From positions 8,976,550-9,040,549 of the forward strand of contig NC_084707.1 in assembly GCF_033807575.1 (NCBI RefSeq): DNA of 64,000 bases, in the 5' to 3' direction. The notes beneath the pieces were generated by a model. The model saw only the letters and a program-made list of their open reading frames with translations. It did not search any database and had not been told where the DNA came from. Positions 35,455-46,900 of this stretch are shown here, in pieces (position 1 is the stretch's first letter; each line of letters opens with the position of its first letter). Both the position numbers and the translations under genes were made by a program. Origin of the DNA: Cydia pomonella (Eukaryota > Arthropoda > Insecta > Lepidoptera > Tortricidae).

Positions 35455-35857
35455 GGGCCTTACTCGTGACTACGATTAAACATGTTTTGACAGCGATCGA
35501 AATAAAAATCGTATTCATCAAAGTCAAATATATATAAATACGAATTCAACTTGTAGCAGCGTCGTTTGGTTAGGTATTACCCATTTACTATGTACGAGTT
35601 CATTGTTATAAATTATTATTATAAATTGTATCTATCGTATACATTATCAACCTCAAAGTATTTTTATTGGTCATATAGTTCTTATAATCCTTAGAAATGA
35701 TGCAAACTGTATTACGAGAAAATTGATAAACAAGGTGCATCTTTATAAATAATAAGAATACATTAAGATTTGTTTTTGATTGCTGTTTTTCCGAATACGA
35801 GATATGAAATATGGAAATGTTGCTGTAGTATAAGCCCATAGCCGACACATAATTTAG

Positions 35858-36023
35858 GTAGACTCAGACCAAGATCAGTTGGCAGCGATTTTGAGGAATT
35901 TTGACAGCCCAGACTGTGGAAGTGTTATTTTAAACGTCAAATTTTTATGAAATTATGACGCCTATTTAACACTGGCTTTGATGGGCTATCAAAATCGCTG
36001 TCAACTTATCTTGGTCTGACTTT
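35858..36023. mobile_element. palindromic MITE (AGACTCAGACCAAG type), copy A
   Basis: Arms GTAGACTCAGACCAAGATCA... and the inverse ...TTATCTTGGTCTGACT enclose GGCAGCGATTTTGA and its inverse TCAAAATCGCTGTC. 166 bp, non-coding. A diverged relative is at 39584-39730. Confidence 0.75.
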
Positions 36024-37921
36024 ATGCATGTTGAAAATAATTTACTATATTATTGTTTCTATTGAAAAGCGAAGTGACGTGATTTCGCTCACGTGCGTCA
36101 GTGGCGAGATTGGTATTTCAATTACCCAACAGCCGATATGAAAATCGTAAAAACATATTCGTTTAATTGACTGGCCCGTGTAATCGATAAACCGGAGATT
36201 TTATTCACATCACTTACCTACATCACTAGCCGATCATCCCCGGTGCGGAAAACCAGTAGAATTGATCTTTGACTACACATGTTTATTACATATCTCGAAA
36301 TTACACGTATATTGGAGTCTTTGGGAATAACAAACTCAAGTCTTTGGACATCGGCATAGTCCTCTCAAAGACTCCGCATTATGAAACAGGATTAGTACCT
36401 ACAGGGACCAAGCTAACTGTGCAGCGCAATAGTTTGACAACCAATTAAAAAGAATATGGCAATGATTCATAGCTTTCACAAAGACAAGTTGATAATCGGT
36501 AAGTGGAATGAGGTATCGTAGTACTTGCATCATATTTAGAAAATATAATATTAGTTTAGACCAAGGTTTTAATTTCACAGACAATTGACCACACCTAATA
36601 GGTATTGGCATACTAATTTTATGATCTTTGTATTCCGTATTTTTATGATTTAAATGTAATAGATGCCTGATTTTCATAATCGGTTAAGAAAGAATTCAGA
36701 AGTATCAAGACTATTAAATAGTCTTAAACAATTTAATACTTTTTAAACTATTTATTACAAGACGCTATTGACATGAGCGGTCGCGCTGATATGGGAGCAC
36801 TTGGAGATCAATACAGTCATGGTCAGTGGGTGTTGTCCTACATGATCTACGCTACGACTTCTACGAGTATCTATTAGTGAGTTGGTGATCTCTAGACAAC
36901 GGGCGTCTTTTGTTCGTCGAGATGGCCCCTCGATGAGCTGTGGGCGTGTAATATGAGATAAAATCGATATATTTTACCAAATGCTCGCGTAGGTGGATTA
37001 ATGCCCACTGTGCCGTCGATACTCAGAGCGCAGGTGTGTCCGATAAATTGCTAATAGGCGAAATTAAGTTAAGTAATCTACAATGTAGTAAAACAATATT
37101 TTGTTAAAAATATGTAGGTACTAGGTACAATCTGCATGGGAATACATTGTTTTATTCGTACGAAATTTTACCATGCAAATAAATACTAAGATAAATGGAG
37201 CTTCAAAATGGATATTTAAATATCGGAATTTGGTTCTCCGAAACAGTCCGGTCACGTATTACGATACGATTAAGAATCAGGAAACCTCGACGTTTTAGTT
37301 GAGCTTGATATTTACATAACAACATAGAATCCGGCTTTAATAGCAAACTCCACGCCAACTGCGTGTTTATTCAATTGAACATGATCGAGTGCGATGAATA
37401 ACCGTCTCGAGGGTCCAGGCTGCTATTCGTGACACCTAACGAGAGCGTGTCGCCTCACCTCAGCTATTGTATAAGTCCCACCACGCATTAGTTATTAACA
37501 GCCGTGATAGCTATTGAAACTACTTAGTTGAAATAAAAAGAAAAAAAAAATCATCAAAATTTAAAATTTATAGCGCTTTAGAATATACATTTGAATGAGT
37601 TTTCCGATGGCTTTTAATTACGGCTGCTATGTGTCGAGTAGTATACAAATAACTACAGAATGAGATATGATTTATTATCTAATATAAAACTATATAATCT
37701 TGAAATAGGATTGTTTACGCAGGGTCCCGAGCAGAATTGCAGACGCGTATTTTGGAAAATTTTAGGCATAGGTATGCGTCCGGTTTCAGTAGGTAACAAA
37801 GAGATTAATTAAGACTTTAACATATGCACAACAAAAAACATGCATTTGCAAGCTTCTGCAATGGTTATAAAGGCTGGTATTAGGTACATTTGTTTTGTGG
37901 AAATTCGACGACTGGTCAGTA
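36024..37921. other. intron sequence, nothing recognised
   Basis: AT-rich. A 34-codon ATG frame at 36773 has protein-like composition and a possible donor (ATG|GTCAGT), but its phase does not fit the next known exon, so I do not call it. Confidence 0.35.
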
Positions 37922-38041
37922 ATTATTAACTAACACAAACGGGACTTAATCGCATATTAAGTTTTAAATTTACCTCCGACGTTTCGAGGACGCCGTTGTC
38001 CCCGTGGTCTCGGAGAAGTCCCGTTTGTGTTAGTTAATAAT
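37922..38041. mobile_element. short foldback element
   Basis: ATTATTAACTAACACAAACG at the left and its inverse CGTTTGTGTTAGTTAATAAT at the right. The centre is GC-rich (CGACGTTTCGAGGACGCCG). Resembles a common lepidopteran repeat. Non-coding. Confidence 0.7.
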
Positions 38042-40145
38042 GTGTAAAAATCGTGAAAGTTTAAATCAGTGGTCAGTAATTGTTGAAAAGACTTGGTCTA
38101 GGATACAATTCCCATTGTTTATCTAGCGCATCGCCTCAAATAAACCTTTATAGGTAACCTTTATAAGCTTTATAGGTATGGGGTTACGCAAAATTTTTAG
38201 TAATTGCGAGGTCGACCTGTACGTACTTTGTTTTTTTTTTTTTTAAATGTCAGCTTAAAATATTTTAAGGGACCTTATATGTTAGGGACAGCTTTAGGTT
38301 TAGATATTATTTTATGAATGACATATCAATCGCCTCATCTGGTCCCACCGAGGAAGTAAAATGTCATTCCGGTTACCCTCCACGCCTTCACACCTGGGCT
38401 ATAACCGCGAAAAACGAAGTTCAAAAATTGCGGGCATATTTTTCTGCCACTCTAATTACTTACGCCTTCATTGGAGGAAAAAAGAAAGATCCCCACAATT
38501 TGCGAATTTCGGTTTTCGCGGTAGCCCCTCTGATACCCAACTAGGGTTGCCATATGATAAAATGGTATATCCTGGCCAAACTCCGGGAAGCAGCCTAGAA
38601 TTCTTAACATTTCCTATACATTAACTAAGCGATGCCCCTTAACACGCCACGATAAGCTTTAGCTACAGCATAACTTTCTTTTCTCTGCCCAATTCCAAAC
38701 TTTTAGCTAGGTTCTAGTTGTAATTTCTAAGCCAAGTCCAACCGAAATCCTGACCATGGACCAAAATCCTGACATGTCAAGGAAATCCTGACGTATTGTA
38801 TACCCAACCGACCCGTTTTGGGTCATACTGTAAGTTTGTATGTACAAACCTTGATCTACCAATAATTGTTACGAATTGGTAACACCTGGTTCAAATTAAA
38901 TTATACTAGGGATAATTTGTTAATAAAAGAAAATATGTTTACGATTAGGAGGCTCAAATCTCAAACCAAATCAAGACGAGTGCTTCTGATAAAAACTGCA
39001 AACTGCTTACATCTATGGAGATATTCTATGCAATTCAGAGAAGATAAATATTTATACAATAGGTACTTCCTATTGCATTCGTTATAGGTATGCAAAGTTT
39101 GTTAAACTTGATGGATTTATATATTTTTCTTAATTACTTTAGGTATAAAGATAAAATCTACACGATGATGGGACATTCTGAGTGACCTAACATAAAATCT
39201 ACCCATTTATTACATTTATCTTTATAGGTACTTATTTTATAATATTTGGAGACTTTAATTTTATTATATAATTTTCTCAACTTTACTGCATGGAATGGGC
39301 AAGAAAGTTGTATAATGTAAATAGGCCTTAATCTTTATACGTAATATGTTTGAGATTGAAGTTGAATTTAATACAATTATTTGTCGTCAAATGCAGGCCC
39401 TGTTGCCTACAACTAGTGATGGGAAATTGCAGAGAATATTTCCGATTGAGAGAATATTCTCGGTAAAGTTACGGTAACATTACTAAAACTGGCAGTTTAT
39501 CTGTAAGCGCGTGTTTTTGGTAAAGAAACTAGATTTTTAATTATTTATCATTTCACTTAAACTGTATAAATTGAAGTTAAACGAAGATAAGTCTGCAACG
39601 ATTTTGATAGCTTACTTAGTGCAAGGGTTATTTATACGTGTCATAATTTCATAAAAGTGTGAAGTTCAAAATAACACTTGCACTGCGTATGCTATCAAAA
39701 TCGTTGTGAACTTGTCATTGTCTAACTCTACTAACATTAAACTGATTAGATTAGTTTAATGTTTCATGAATTTTTCTTAAGTTTCCATAATACTCTCATA
39801 AATTGCAGGGAAATCTCCTTGGTAATTTACGTTTTATTAGGGAAATATAGTCTATAAATAATATTATTGTATGTTGTTTCTCGCAAAACCATGTGGTATT
39901 TACTTAAAAATACTTTTTAGTGATTGGCATGTATTAAGTGCTATTGTTAGTTTAGTGCATTAATTAGTTCCCTCGATGACACTGGTTTCTACGAAAATTC
40001 ATTGTTGAGGTCACATAATATCCCTATAGTTACCTAATGGCCTCATTACTAACTTATACACACACTTCTTTAGATTTTTTTTATGATAGTTAAAATTTAT
40101 ACAAATATAAGAAAGCATATATCTGCGAAGAAATTCAAAGGTGTA
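38042..40145. other. intron sequence with one MITE relative
   Basis: No gene recognised. Overlapping open frames at 38314-38624 show no family signature. 39584-39730 is a degenerate MITE listed separately. Confidence 0.35.
39584..39730. mobile_element. palindromic MITE, diverged copy B
   Basis: GCAACGATTTTGATAGC and its inverse GCTATCAAAATCGTTG enclose inverted GTGCAAGGGTTATTT and AAATAACACTTGCAC arms. Same plan as 35858-36023 with decayed outer ends. Confidence 0.65.
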
Positions 40146-40267
40146 TGTGAAGTCCCCAATCCGCATTGGGCTAGCGTGGAGACTATAGTCCGAGCCCTCT
40201 CGCGCATGAGAGGAGGCCTGTGCCCAGCAGTGGGACGTATATAGGCTGAATTATTATTATTATTATA
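40146..40267 (+). repeat. RTE-type LINE 3' end
   Basis: CATTGGGCTAGCGTGGAGAC, GAGAGGAGGCCTGTGCCCAG, CAGTGGGACGTATATAGGC, then a (TTA)n tail. This is a familiar lepidopteran RTE-like 3' end, with the short tandem-repeat tail characteristic of that group. No coding part remains. Confidence 0.75.
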
Positions 40268-42000
40268 TTAAGAAAGCAAAACCAATAAAGTATAGCTAGA
40301 AAAAATATGAAAATCTCTAGAAAACTGTTGATTTACGTTCATAATGTCTTCAGACTTTCGGTTTTATTATCTCCCAAAGTATTTATTTAAACAAAACATG
40401 TTTTAAATACCTTTAAAACATTTTTAAAACCCCTTTGAATGCTGGAGCACACATTTATGTACGGTAATTTTTCTATTCAATTTCACGAGAATATTTTCGG
40501 CAACATAAAATAATTTACGGAAATTTACTAAACAATAGGGTTTCTAAGTTAGGGACTTAGAAACCCTTTATATATTATATTTTCCATTTGTAATACTGCC
40601 AAGAAACTCCTATGACAGCTCCACTCACTAAGAAAAGTGCAATATAATAAAATAATATAATAAAATAATAATAAATAAATAAATAAATAGCCTAATTATT
40701 AATTTATAAATAATAATAATAATATAATAAAATGTACCCTATTTTTCAGGTCTGAAGAATATTACGGAAATATTTTCAATAAATTACGTTAACGAAAGTT
40801 TCCTATGGAAAATTTCCGATAACCCATCACTACCTGCAACAGATAAAACAGGGCACATAACAAAGTTATCTGTGACTCGCGCCTACCTAAATGAGCTCCA
40901 ATTCATCGAAGTAAGCATACCGGGTATTTAGTTTGTAGGCATAATAGCGCGGTACCATACATAGACTGCAATTATTACATACATATACGCGTATTCAACT
41001 TATTTTACGACATTGTGTAACTGTAATTTATAGGTACTTAATTTAATGAGTGAAACTATTTTCCTACGTAAGTCAATATTTTTCCCCTGACGCATTTCGT
41101 GATAATTCTGTTAAGTTTCTACACTACTGTTGCTTCGGGGATTCCCCGATGATAACTAAGGTCTAACACGGGTTATAAACGCACCACTTAGATAAGGATT
41201 GTAGCTAACTCGTAACACTTACGGAACTAACGAAACTTTTAAAGTTCTCAAATAAGTCAAGTGTTACAAACACGTTTATAATTAGCGAGTTTTCGTTCTT
41301 TAAAACTAACCGGTATCGCACAGCTAGGACTCAGACCCTGACCTTTACAATCTCTGGCTATTAACATTTTTTTGTACGTGCCAGCGCCATTTTCGTAATG
41401 CCGCGGCGTTGCCACGTACGCTTTCTTAACGAGTAGAAGAGCAGTGCTCCTTGGAAATTACTGACACGGATTGCGGGCTCATCCACGCAGAACTCGTGAG
41501 CCGCCGTGACAGCACCCCATTTAAAAGGCAAATGCGGTCACGATGCTCTGACGCGGATATGTCATGCAGATATCGACGAGGCTTCAAGCTTGTGCAACAT
41601 CAGGAGAGTTGCTCCAATCGGCTAGAATCAAACCTTTAGGCGAACCAGTATAAATGCGCTCTGATCACGTAAGGATTCTTAAGGACCTTAAGGTCTCAGT
41701 TATACAGGTTTCCTCAGTGTTCGAATAATCTTTTGATTAGTACTTTTGATCAGCTAAGGTGCTCTCTCTTCGCGACGGGCGGTCTAATATTTGGCTGCTC
41801 TGGCGTATAGACGCTTAATGTTTGAAGGCCAGCCACGAAAGCTAGTAGGTAGGTACGTATATGATATCCTCAATCGATATCGCCCGGCATTAAAAGAGCC
41901 GAAGTTACGAAACAATGCTATAATTCTTCAAACTTTACGAAATTCTGTTGACTTTTGTGTGCGTTGGGGTAAAATTTAAAGTAAAGAGAAAGAAACTTTG
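40268..42000. other. intron sequence, nothing recognised
   Basis: AT-rich with microsatellite-like AATAAT runs at 40645-40735. 41380-41640 is somewhat richer in GC and has a 62-codon open frame, but no signature of a real gene. Confidence 0.35.
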
Positions 42001-42003
42001 TTA

Positions 42004-42264
42004 CGGCCCGATTCGAATTATGATTAAGACACGTTTAAGATCTTTAAAAGATCGATAACTAAACGACATGTCAAAATTGACGTTTATTTCGATTCCGCTG
42101 TGATCCCAGTAAGATCTATCTACGATATTTCTAACGTCAAAGTGACATTGGTTGCCCGAATCGAGCTGCTTCTGTCAATTATACGACATACAAACGATAT
42201 CTAAATGAGAACTTATCTAAACCAGAACTTATCGTTATCGTATCTCATTCTTCGAATCGGGCCG
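42004..42264. mobile_element. Harbinger-like MITE, copy B (inverted relative to copy A)
   Basis: Ends CGGCCCGATTCGAA and TTCGAATCGGGCCG with TTA on each side (42001-42003, 42265-42267). The interior matches the inverse of 21022-21293 through most of its length. Confidence 0.8.
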
Positions 42265-42336
42265 TTATAAACTAAACGGGTAATACACACATACTTATTT
42301 TGTATGCTAGGTGTATAAGAAAAATTATGCAATTAA

Positions 42337-42959
42337 GAGGGAAGTATACCACCTGATCGTACATACAAAAACAAATAAGTTTTTGGTACAAGCTTTTATC
42401 GCTGACTGTACTTTTTTTCCACAGGCAACTAATACTCATCGAGACAATTCTAAAAACCTCAAACACAATTAGGTTGCGTTGTTTTATCACAGACTTCCTA
42501 TGGCTACCTCCTGTCTCCATCATCAGATCGGCTTGATGGTACCATAATATTGCATTGTCACCCGACTTACATACGTATGCAAATTTTCAGCTTCATCGGA
42601 ATATTCGGAATCCGGGAAGTAGGTCAAATTTAACTTGCAAGATTTGTTCCAGACATACTAATACTCGTAACGGGGCAAGTTATAAAAGCTTGTAAAAACG
42701 TTTTTCTGCTTCTAAATATTTTCCTTTCTCCATGATTTTTTTATTTTAATATGTTATTGGCACAATGAAAAACTAGGTTTATAGGATTTCCTTTTATAAC
42801 CTAGAATATATATATACTCGTAATATGCTGAAGCGATCGACAACAAAATCAAAATGATTTGTTATGATTTAGTTAGCCGAAAACGTTTTCTCTCGAAATG
42901 GAATTTCATAAAAAAAAAAAATCGTTACTTCGTTAGATTCAAAACGCTATTCCTCCCTC
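42337..42959. mobile_element. piggyBac-type MITE, copy 4, split by a nested insertion
   Basis: TTAA flanks at 42333-42336 and 42960-42963. The left end GAGGGAAGTATACCACCTGA and the right part from about 42690 match copy 3. About 315 bp in between (42376-42690) have no counterpart in the other copies and contain repeat-like phrases (CATCATCAGATCGGCTTGAT, GTCACCCGACTTACATACG), so another element inserted there. Confidence 0.8.
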
Positions 42960-42963
42960 TTAA

Positions 42964-43756
42964 ACCCCCATAATTATACTGGTTTCGTGCTTAAACAACC
43001 GAGTCTCCGCATAGAGTAGACACATAATAATACCATAATAATACCAAAATAACAATTCCATAAATAATTCCATAGTACAGATGACTACCAACTAAATAAT
43101 ATTTGATTAAAGTGCGGGTTCAGGCAAATTTGTCTATTGTTTTCAATGCTAGCCGGAACAACGTTCAAAGATCTCTCTTTTTCATCATTCTTAGAGAGTT
43201 TTCTCCATTCTCGTAACTGAGTACTTGACCAAGCAATAAGAAATAAGGCGCTAAAGATTTTCTCTGCACGTATACAAATGTATTGTTCTAGGTTCTTGTG
43301 GTAGGTAGTAGCCACCCACATTAACATTACATGGTGTGACTTGTTCTTTACGTTATGAGTAATTAGATTAACAAGGCTTTAAGCTGCTACAACGTTTTAT
43401 GGAGTCGAGTAACACGCGTAAAGGGGCGGTTACACTTGTACAGTCAACCGCTCTATACTAAAAGTATCAATATAAAACTGCTGAAATAAAGACTAAGAAT
43501 ATCTCGCAATATGCGCGATAAATCTTCCATAATACAAATAAATTTTAAGTTACAACTACAAATGGACAAGCCAAATTATTTTATAAAATATTTCAATTTG
43601 TGTTTTTTGATCTTGCCGTGTATACATGCGGAAGACGTTGGTTCCTTTCCATCTCCAACCGGGGCACTAATAGACCTTGGTCGTTTGTGCTTTCGTATAT
43701 GACATCTGTTTCATTATTGATATTAGTATATTTTTTTCTTATTCCAGAGTTAGTAG
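42964..43756 (+). other. end of the first intron, with splice acceptor
   Basis: AT-rich, no gene. The last 40 bases carry a T-rich tract (TATATTTTTTTCTTATTCC) followed by four closely spaced AG dinucleotides at 43747, 43749, 43753 and 43756. The choice between them decides the N-terminus (see the first coding exon). Confidence 0.5.
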
Positions 43757-43961
43757 TGCGCGGTTCCGGATGGTCCGGCGCGCGATGCGCTGCTAGTCAC
43801 GATGGTGGGCGTGGGCGTCGCGGAGGGCGGCGGCGGGCCCGGTCCCGCGGAGCCCTACTACGGCGAGTACGGCTATCCGGAGCCGTACTACGTGCCCGAG
43901 ATGTGCCCGCACCCGCAGCATCCGCAGCATGCGCATATGTGCACCGTGCACGCCGACTACG
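43757..43961 (+). CDS. FNDC3A: FNDC3 coding exon 1 of the model (N-terminal Gly/Pro/Tyr-rich region)
   Basis: Encodes AVPDGPARDALLVTMVGVGV, then a Gly/Pro run, tyrosine-rich PYYGEYGYPEPYYVPEM and His/Pro-rich sequence. It ends in phase 1 at CTACG|GTTAGT. The DGxxxxxLLV pattern resembles the start of vertebrate FNDC3A/B, so I begin the exon at 43757 (acceptor AG at 43755-43756, phase 0). The stronger-looking acceptor at 43747 would place two in-frame TAG codons (43751-43756) upstream. That would make translation begin at ATG 43802, which has A at -3 and G at +4. In that case the protein loses 15 residues. The exon is far more GC-rich than both flanks. Confidence 0.75.
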
Positions 43962-46900
43962 GTTAGTTAGTACAACACTAAGAATCCACATATTTGTATA
44001 CTCCTAATTATTAACCCTAACACTTAAGATAGTGTTATACCAAGGCCCATAAGTACATCAGTATGTATAAATAAGTACATTACTACTTATAGACCTTATA
44101 GTAAAAGTGCTACTGAATCAGAATGATCCCTTTTTTGTGAGGAGTTAACCATAAGAGATGAGTAATTAACTAATAGTAATTAATATTTGTAATACTTACC
44201 TAATTCGTGATTTTGTTTTGATTTCGGTAGTGTCGATAAGATTTGTTTCTACGACATTATTATAAATTCTGTCCCGAATAAGAAATGAAGTGGAAAAATC
44301 CAATACAAGTAAGTACCTTATGTTGGCATGTATTGTGCTTATATGATGAATAAAATTGCCTGTTTTTTTTTTTCTAATTACATACACATACGGAGCGATA
44401 ACATTTAATTTTGCAGTGGTTTTGCGACGCAAAGATTATTCACGGCATAGGTATTTTTTTTTAACATGCAATAAGGCATAATATGCATGATGTATAATAA
44501 TAATAGGCACCTGATGTACGCACACATAGGTATTTTACTAATAGCGCTGTTGTTAGTTTTACGACTTTCGTAACTCAGCCTATGATTAATTCTAATGACA
44601 TAGGACAATAGTTAGGCATATTAGGTACCGTACATTACTATGTATGTATCTATTAGGTAGTTGCATACTTTTATTGATGTTTAAGTTTGGCACAGCGAGT
44701 TTGTGAAATTAGTCTAAATTGATTTACCTAAGTTACCTAACACGTTATAAGTTTAAAAATAGGTTGAAGCTTTTGTACATAGTACATAGTTACATATTCG
44801 ATATTTAACATTAATATAATAAATAACTTTAGCCTACCTAGTCTCAAAAAAAAATAGGCCTACATTCTTATCTTAACACATCAGCAATAGCGAATTTTAT
44901 TACAGTTACGATTACAACGCTTTAGCGTTAGCGTGCAAAAAACGGCCGCCATGGATATGAAATAACGGAACCACTTCTCGGATCTGCATTCATCCAATTA
45001 ACTTTTCGTTTTTTTTTCGACATTGACATGGCGCCCCCGTTCCGGCCGGTGGCGTTGCGCTTTATGAATGAACGTGTTTTGGATGTTCGTAGAAATCCGT
45101 CTGCGGCCTCGGATAATGTCTCTTTGTGGGATCATCCACTTTTGTTCGCGCCGCTGCCGCCAGTTCGGAAACGCGCCGCATCGCATAGTTTAGATCAAGT
45201 ACCAACCAAGCACTGGCGAGTCAAAATGCAAAAGGTTAACCAGTTAACAATAAAGGCAAGTCACACTACGTGTTCATTTGAACCATACGAGTACCTCCAG
45301 GAACAGCGTAGTGTTGGTAAATGGTCCCTAAATCTAGTGGTACAATGTTCCTGTGTCAGCGTCAGACAGGCAGCGACTCCTAGCTCCACTCGAGAGAACA
45401 CGCGCTTATGAATATATTATTACCGATTTCGAGATCAGGCTACGCTGGTTGGCCTAAGAACTCGAATCCCCGTGCTTGCGTATTCATTGAGAATCCACGG
45501 CCAGCAATGCAACTCATTCAACCGCAGGCTCTTGAGCAACGCCACAGGAATCCCGCGACAGCCTTGACGTGCTTTGTTTCTCGAGTAAAAGGATCTTTTT
45601 TACTTCGCCATGAATTTGAATACAGCCAGCAATATTGTATGCGTTATTTAACGTCCACGCAGCTGTAGTTTTGCGCGCTTCATAAAATTATTAAGGTCAC
45701 TGCTTCTGCTGGCATTTAAACCAAGCATGAACGCTCATTACTATCGAGTCAGTTTTGTCACTTAGGTACATACATTGTTGAAATGTATTGAAATTGCCCA
45801 AACGAAGATAGATAGCTTTCTAATGTTTTATTGTCACTATTAATACTCAGTACGCATGATGCATACGTCATTGAAGCAGTACAAAAATGCAAGATTCTAG
45901 TTTAGAATATTCGCGAACACGATTTCGAAGTCGCATATTTATTCAGAGGTAGGTTTTTACATATATTATATTGAATTGATTTCAATTTAATCGGAGATCA
46001 TTAATCTGCTCGCGTCCACCGTTGACTCCTATAGGCGATTGGAACGCCCCGTCTGAAATCTGAATGAACGATAGAACCCACAAACGCAGCCACCGTGACC
46101 GTCCGCGGCCGTAAAGGCCCATGCATTGTAAACATTGTTTGTTTAATTTTGTACCTACCTACTCGCTAATTCACTATTTCTATTATCCAGTGCAAAATTA
46201 GAAAGTAACATCGCTATTTTTAAACTCTAACATGTAAATAATAAACGAAACGTGTATGATAACGGCTGGTAAATAACACATGGGCTTGATGGGCTTAAAA
46301 TAGAGTGGTAGGTTAGTTCTGAAAGCAGCGACCTATATTTAGCATGTAGGTAGGTAAATATTTACATACGAGTACCTATTTGAGTTACGCGCATCTGAAT
46401 AATAGTACCCATCAAAAACATTTTCATGTAAAATGTTGCCGAGACGAAACCATAAAGTTCACACTGTAAAAAAGTTATCAGATCTCGTGTAGAGCCCAGC
46501 TTCTAACTTCACAAACTCTACACCTTAGTCAAAATATGTAGCTTGGCCGTTTCGTTACTACAAGAACGTACCCTAATACTTACTTATCCCACCAAAACCA
46601 TTTCATGTAAAGTGTTGCCAAGACTAACATGTGCCTATAGTTTTCACACTAAAAAGTCATCAGATCTCTTAATACCAAGACTTTGACTCCGTTGATCCTA
46701 ACCCTTTAACTCTATAAATCCTAACTTTACAAGCTCCTAACTCTATAAAGCTAATGGTGGTAGATAGAGTTAACTGGCGTTTTTGTATAGGTATTCAAGC
46801 TTTATTAATAGTATTAATACCTATTAAATGTAATGAAGTTTCTTCCTTATGGCACCCATAAAAAATTACAATTATAATATACCTATTTACGAAAGAAGCA

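Larger units (their letters stand above)
31911..35460. mobile_element. candidate 3.5-kb DNA element bounded by inverted CTCAGCACA...GGAGCGTAAGCG ends
   Basis: The left end (CTCAGCACACGGAGCGTAAG, from about 31917) is matched by an inverted copy ending ...CTTACGCTCCTTGTGCTGAG at 35434-35453. Further in, GGTGACAGTCCATTTC (about 31997) pairs with GAAATGGACTGTCACC (about 35123). Between them lie a 128-bp tandem duplication (32012-32262) and a candidate reading frame at the right (35107-35454). No clean target duplication was found, so the two ends may instead be two related smaller elements facing each other. Confidence 0.45.

Noticed and set aside
36773..36877. 34-codon ATG frame with a possible donor
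   Set aside because: The donor would leave phase 1, which does not fit the exon at 43757, and no conservation can be judged. Too weak to call.
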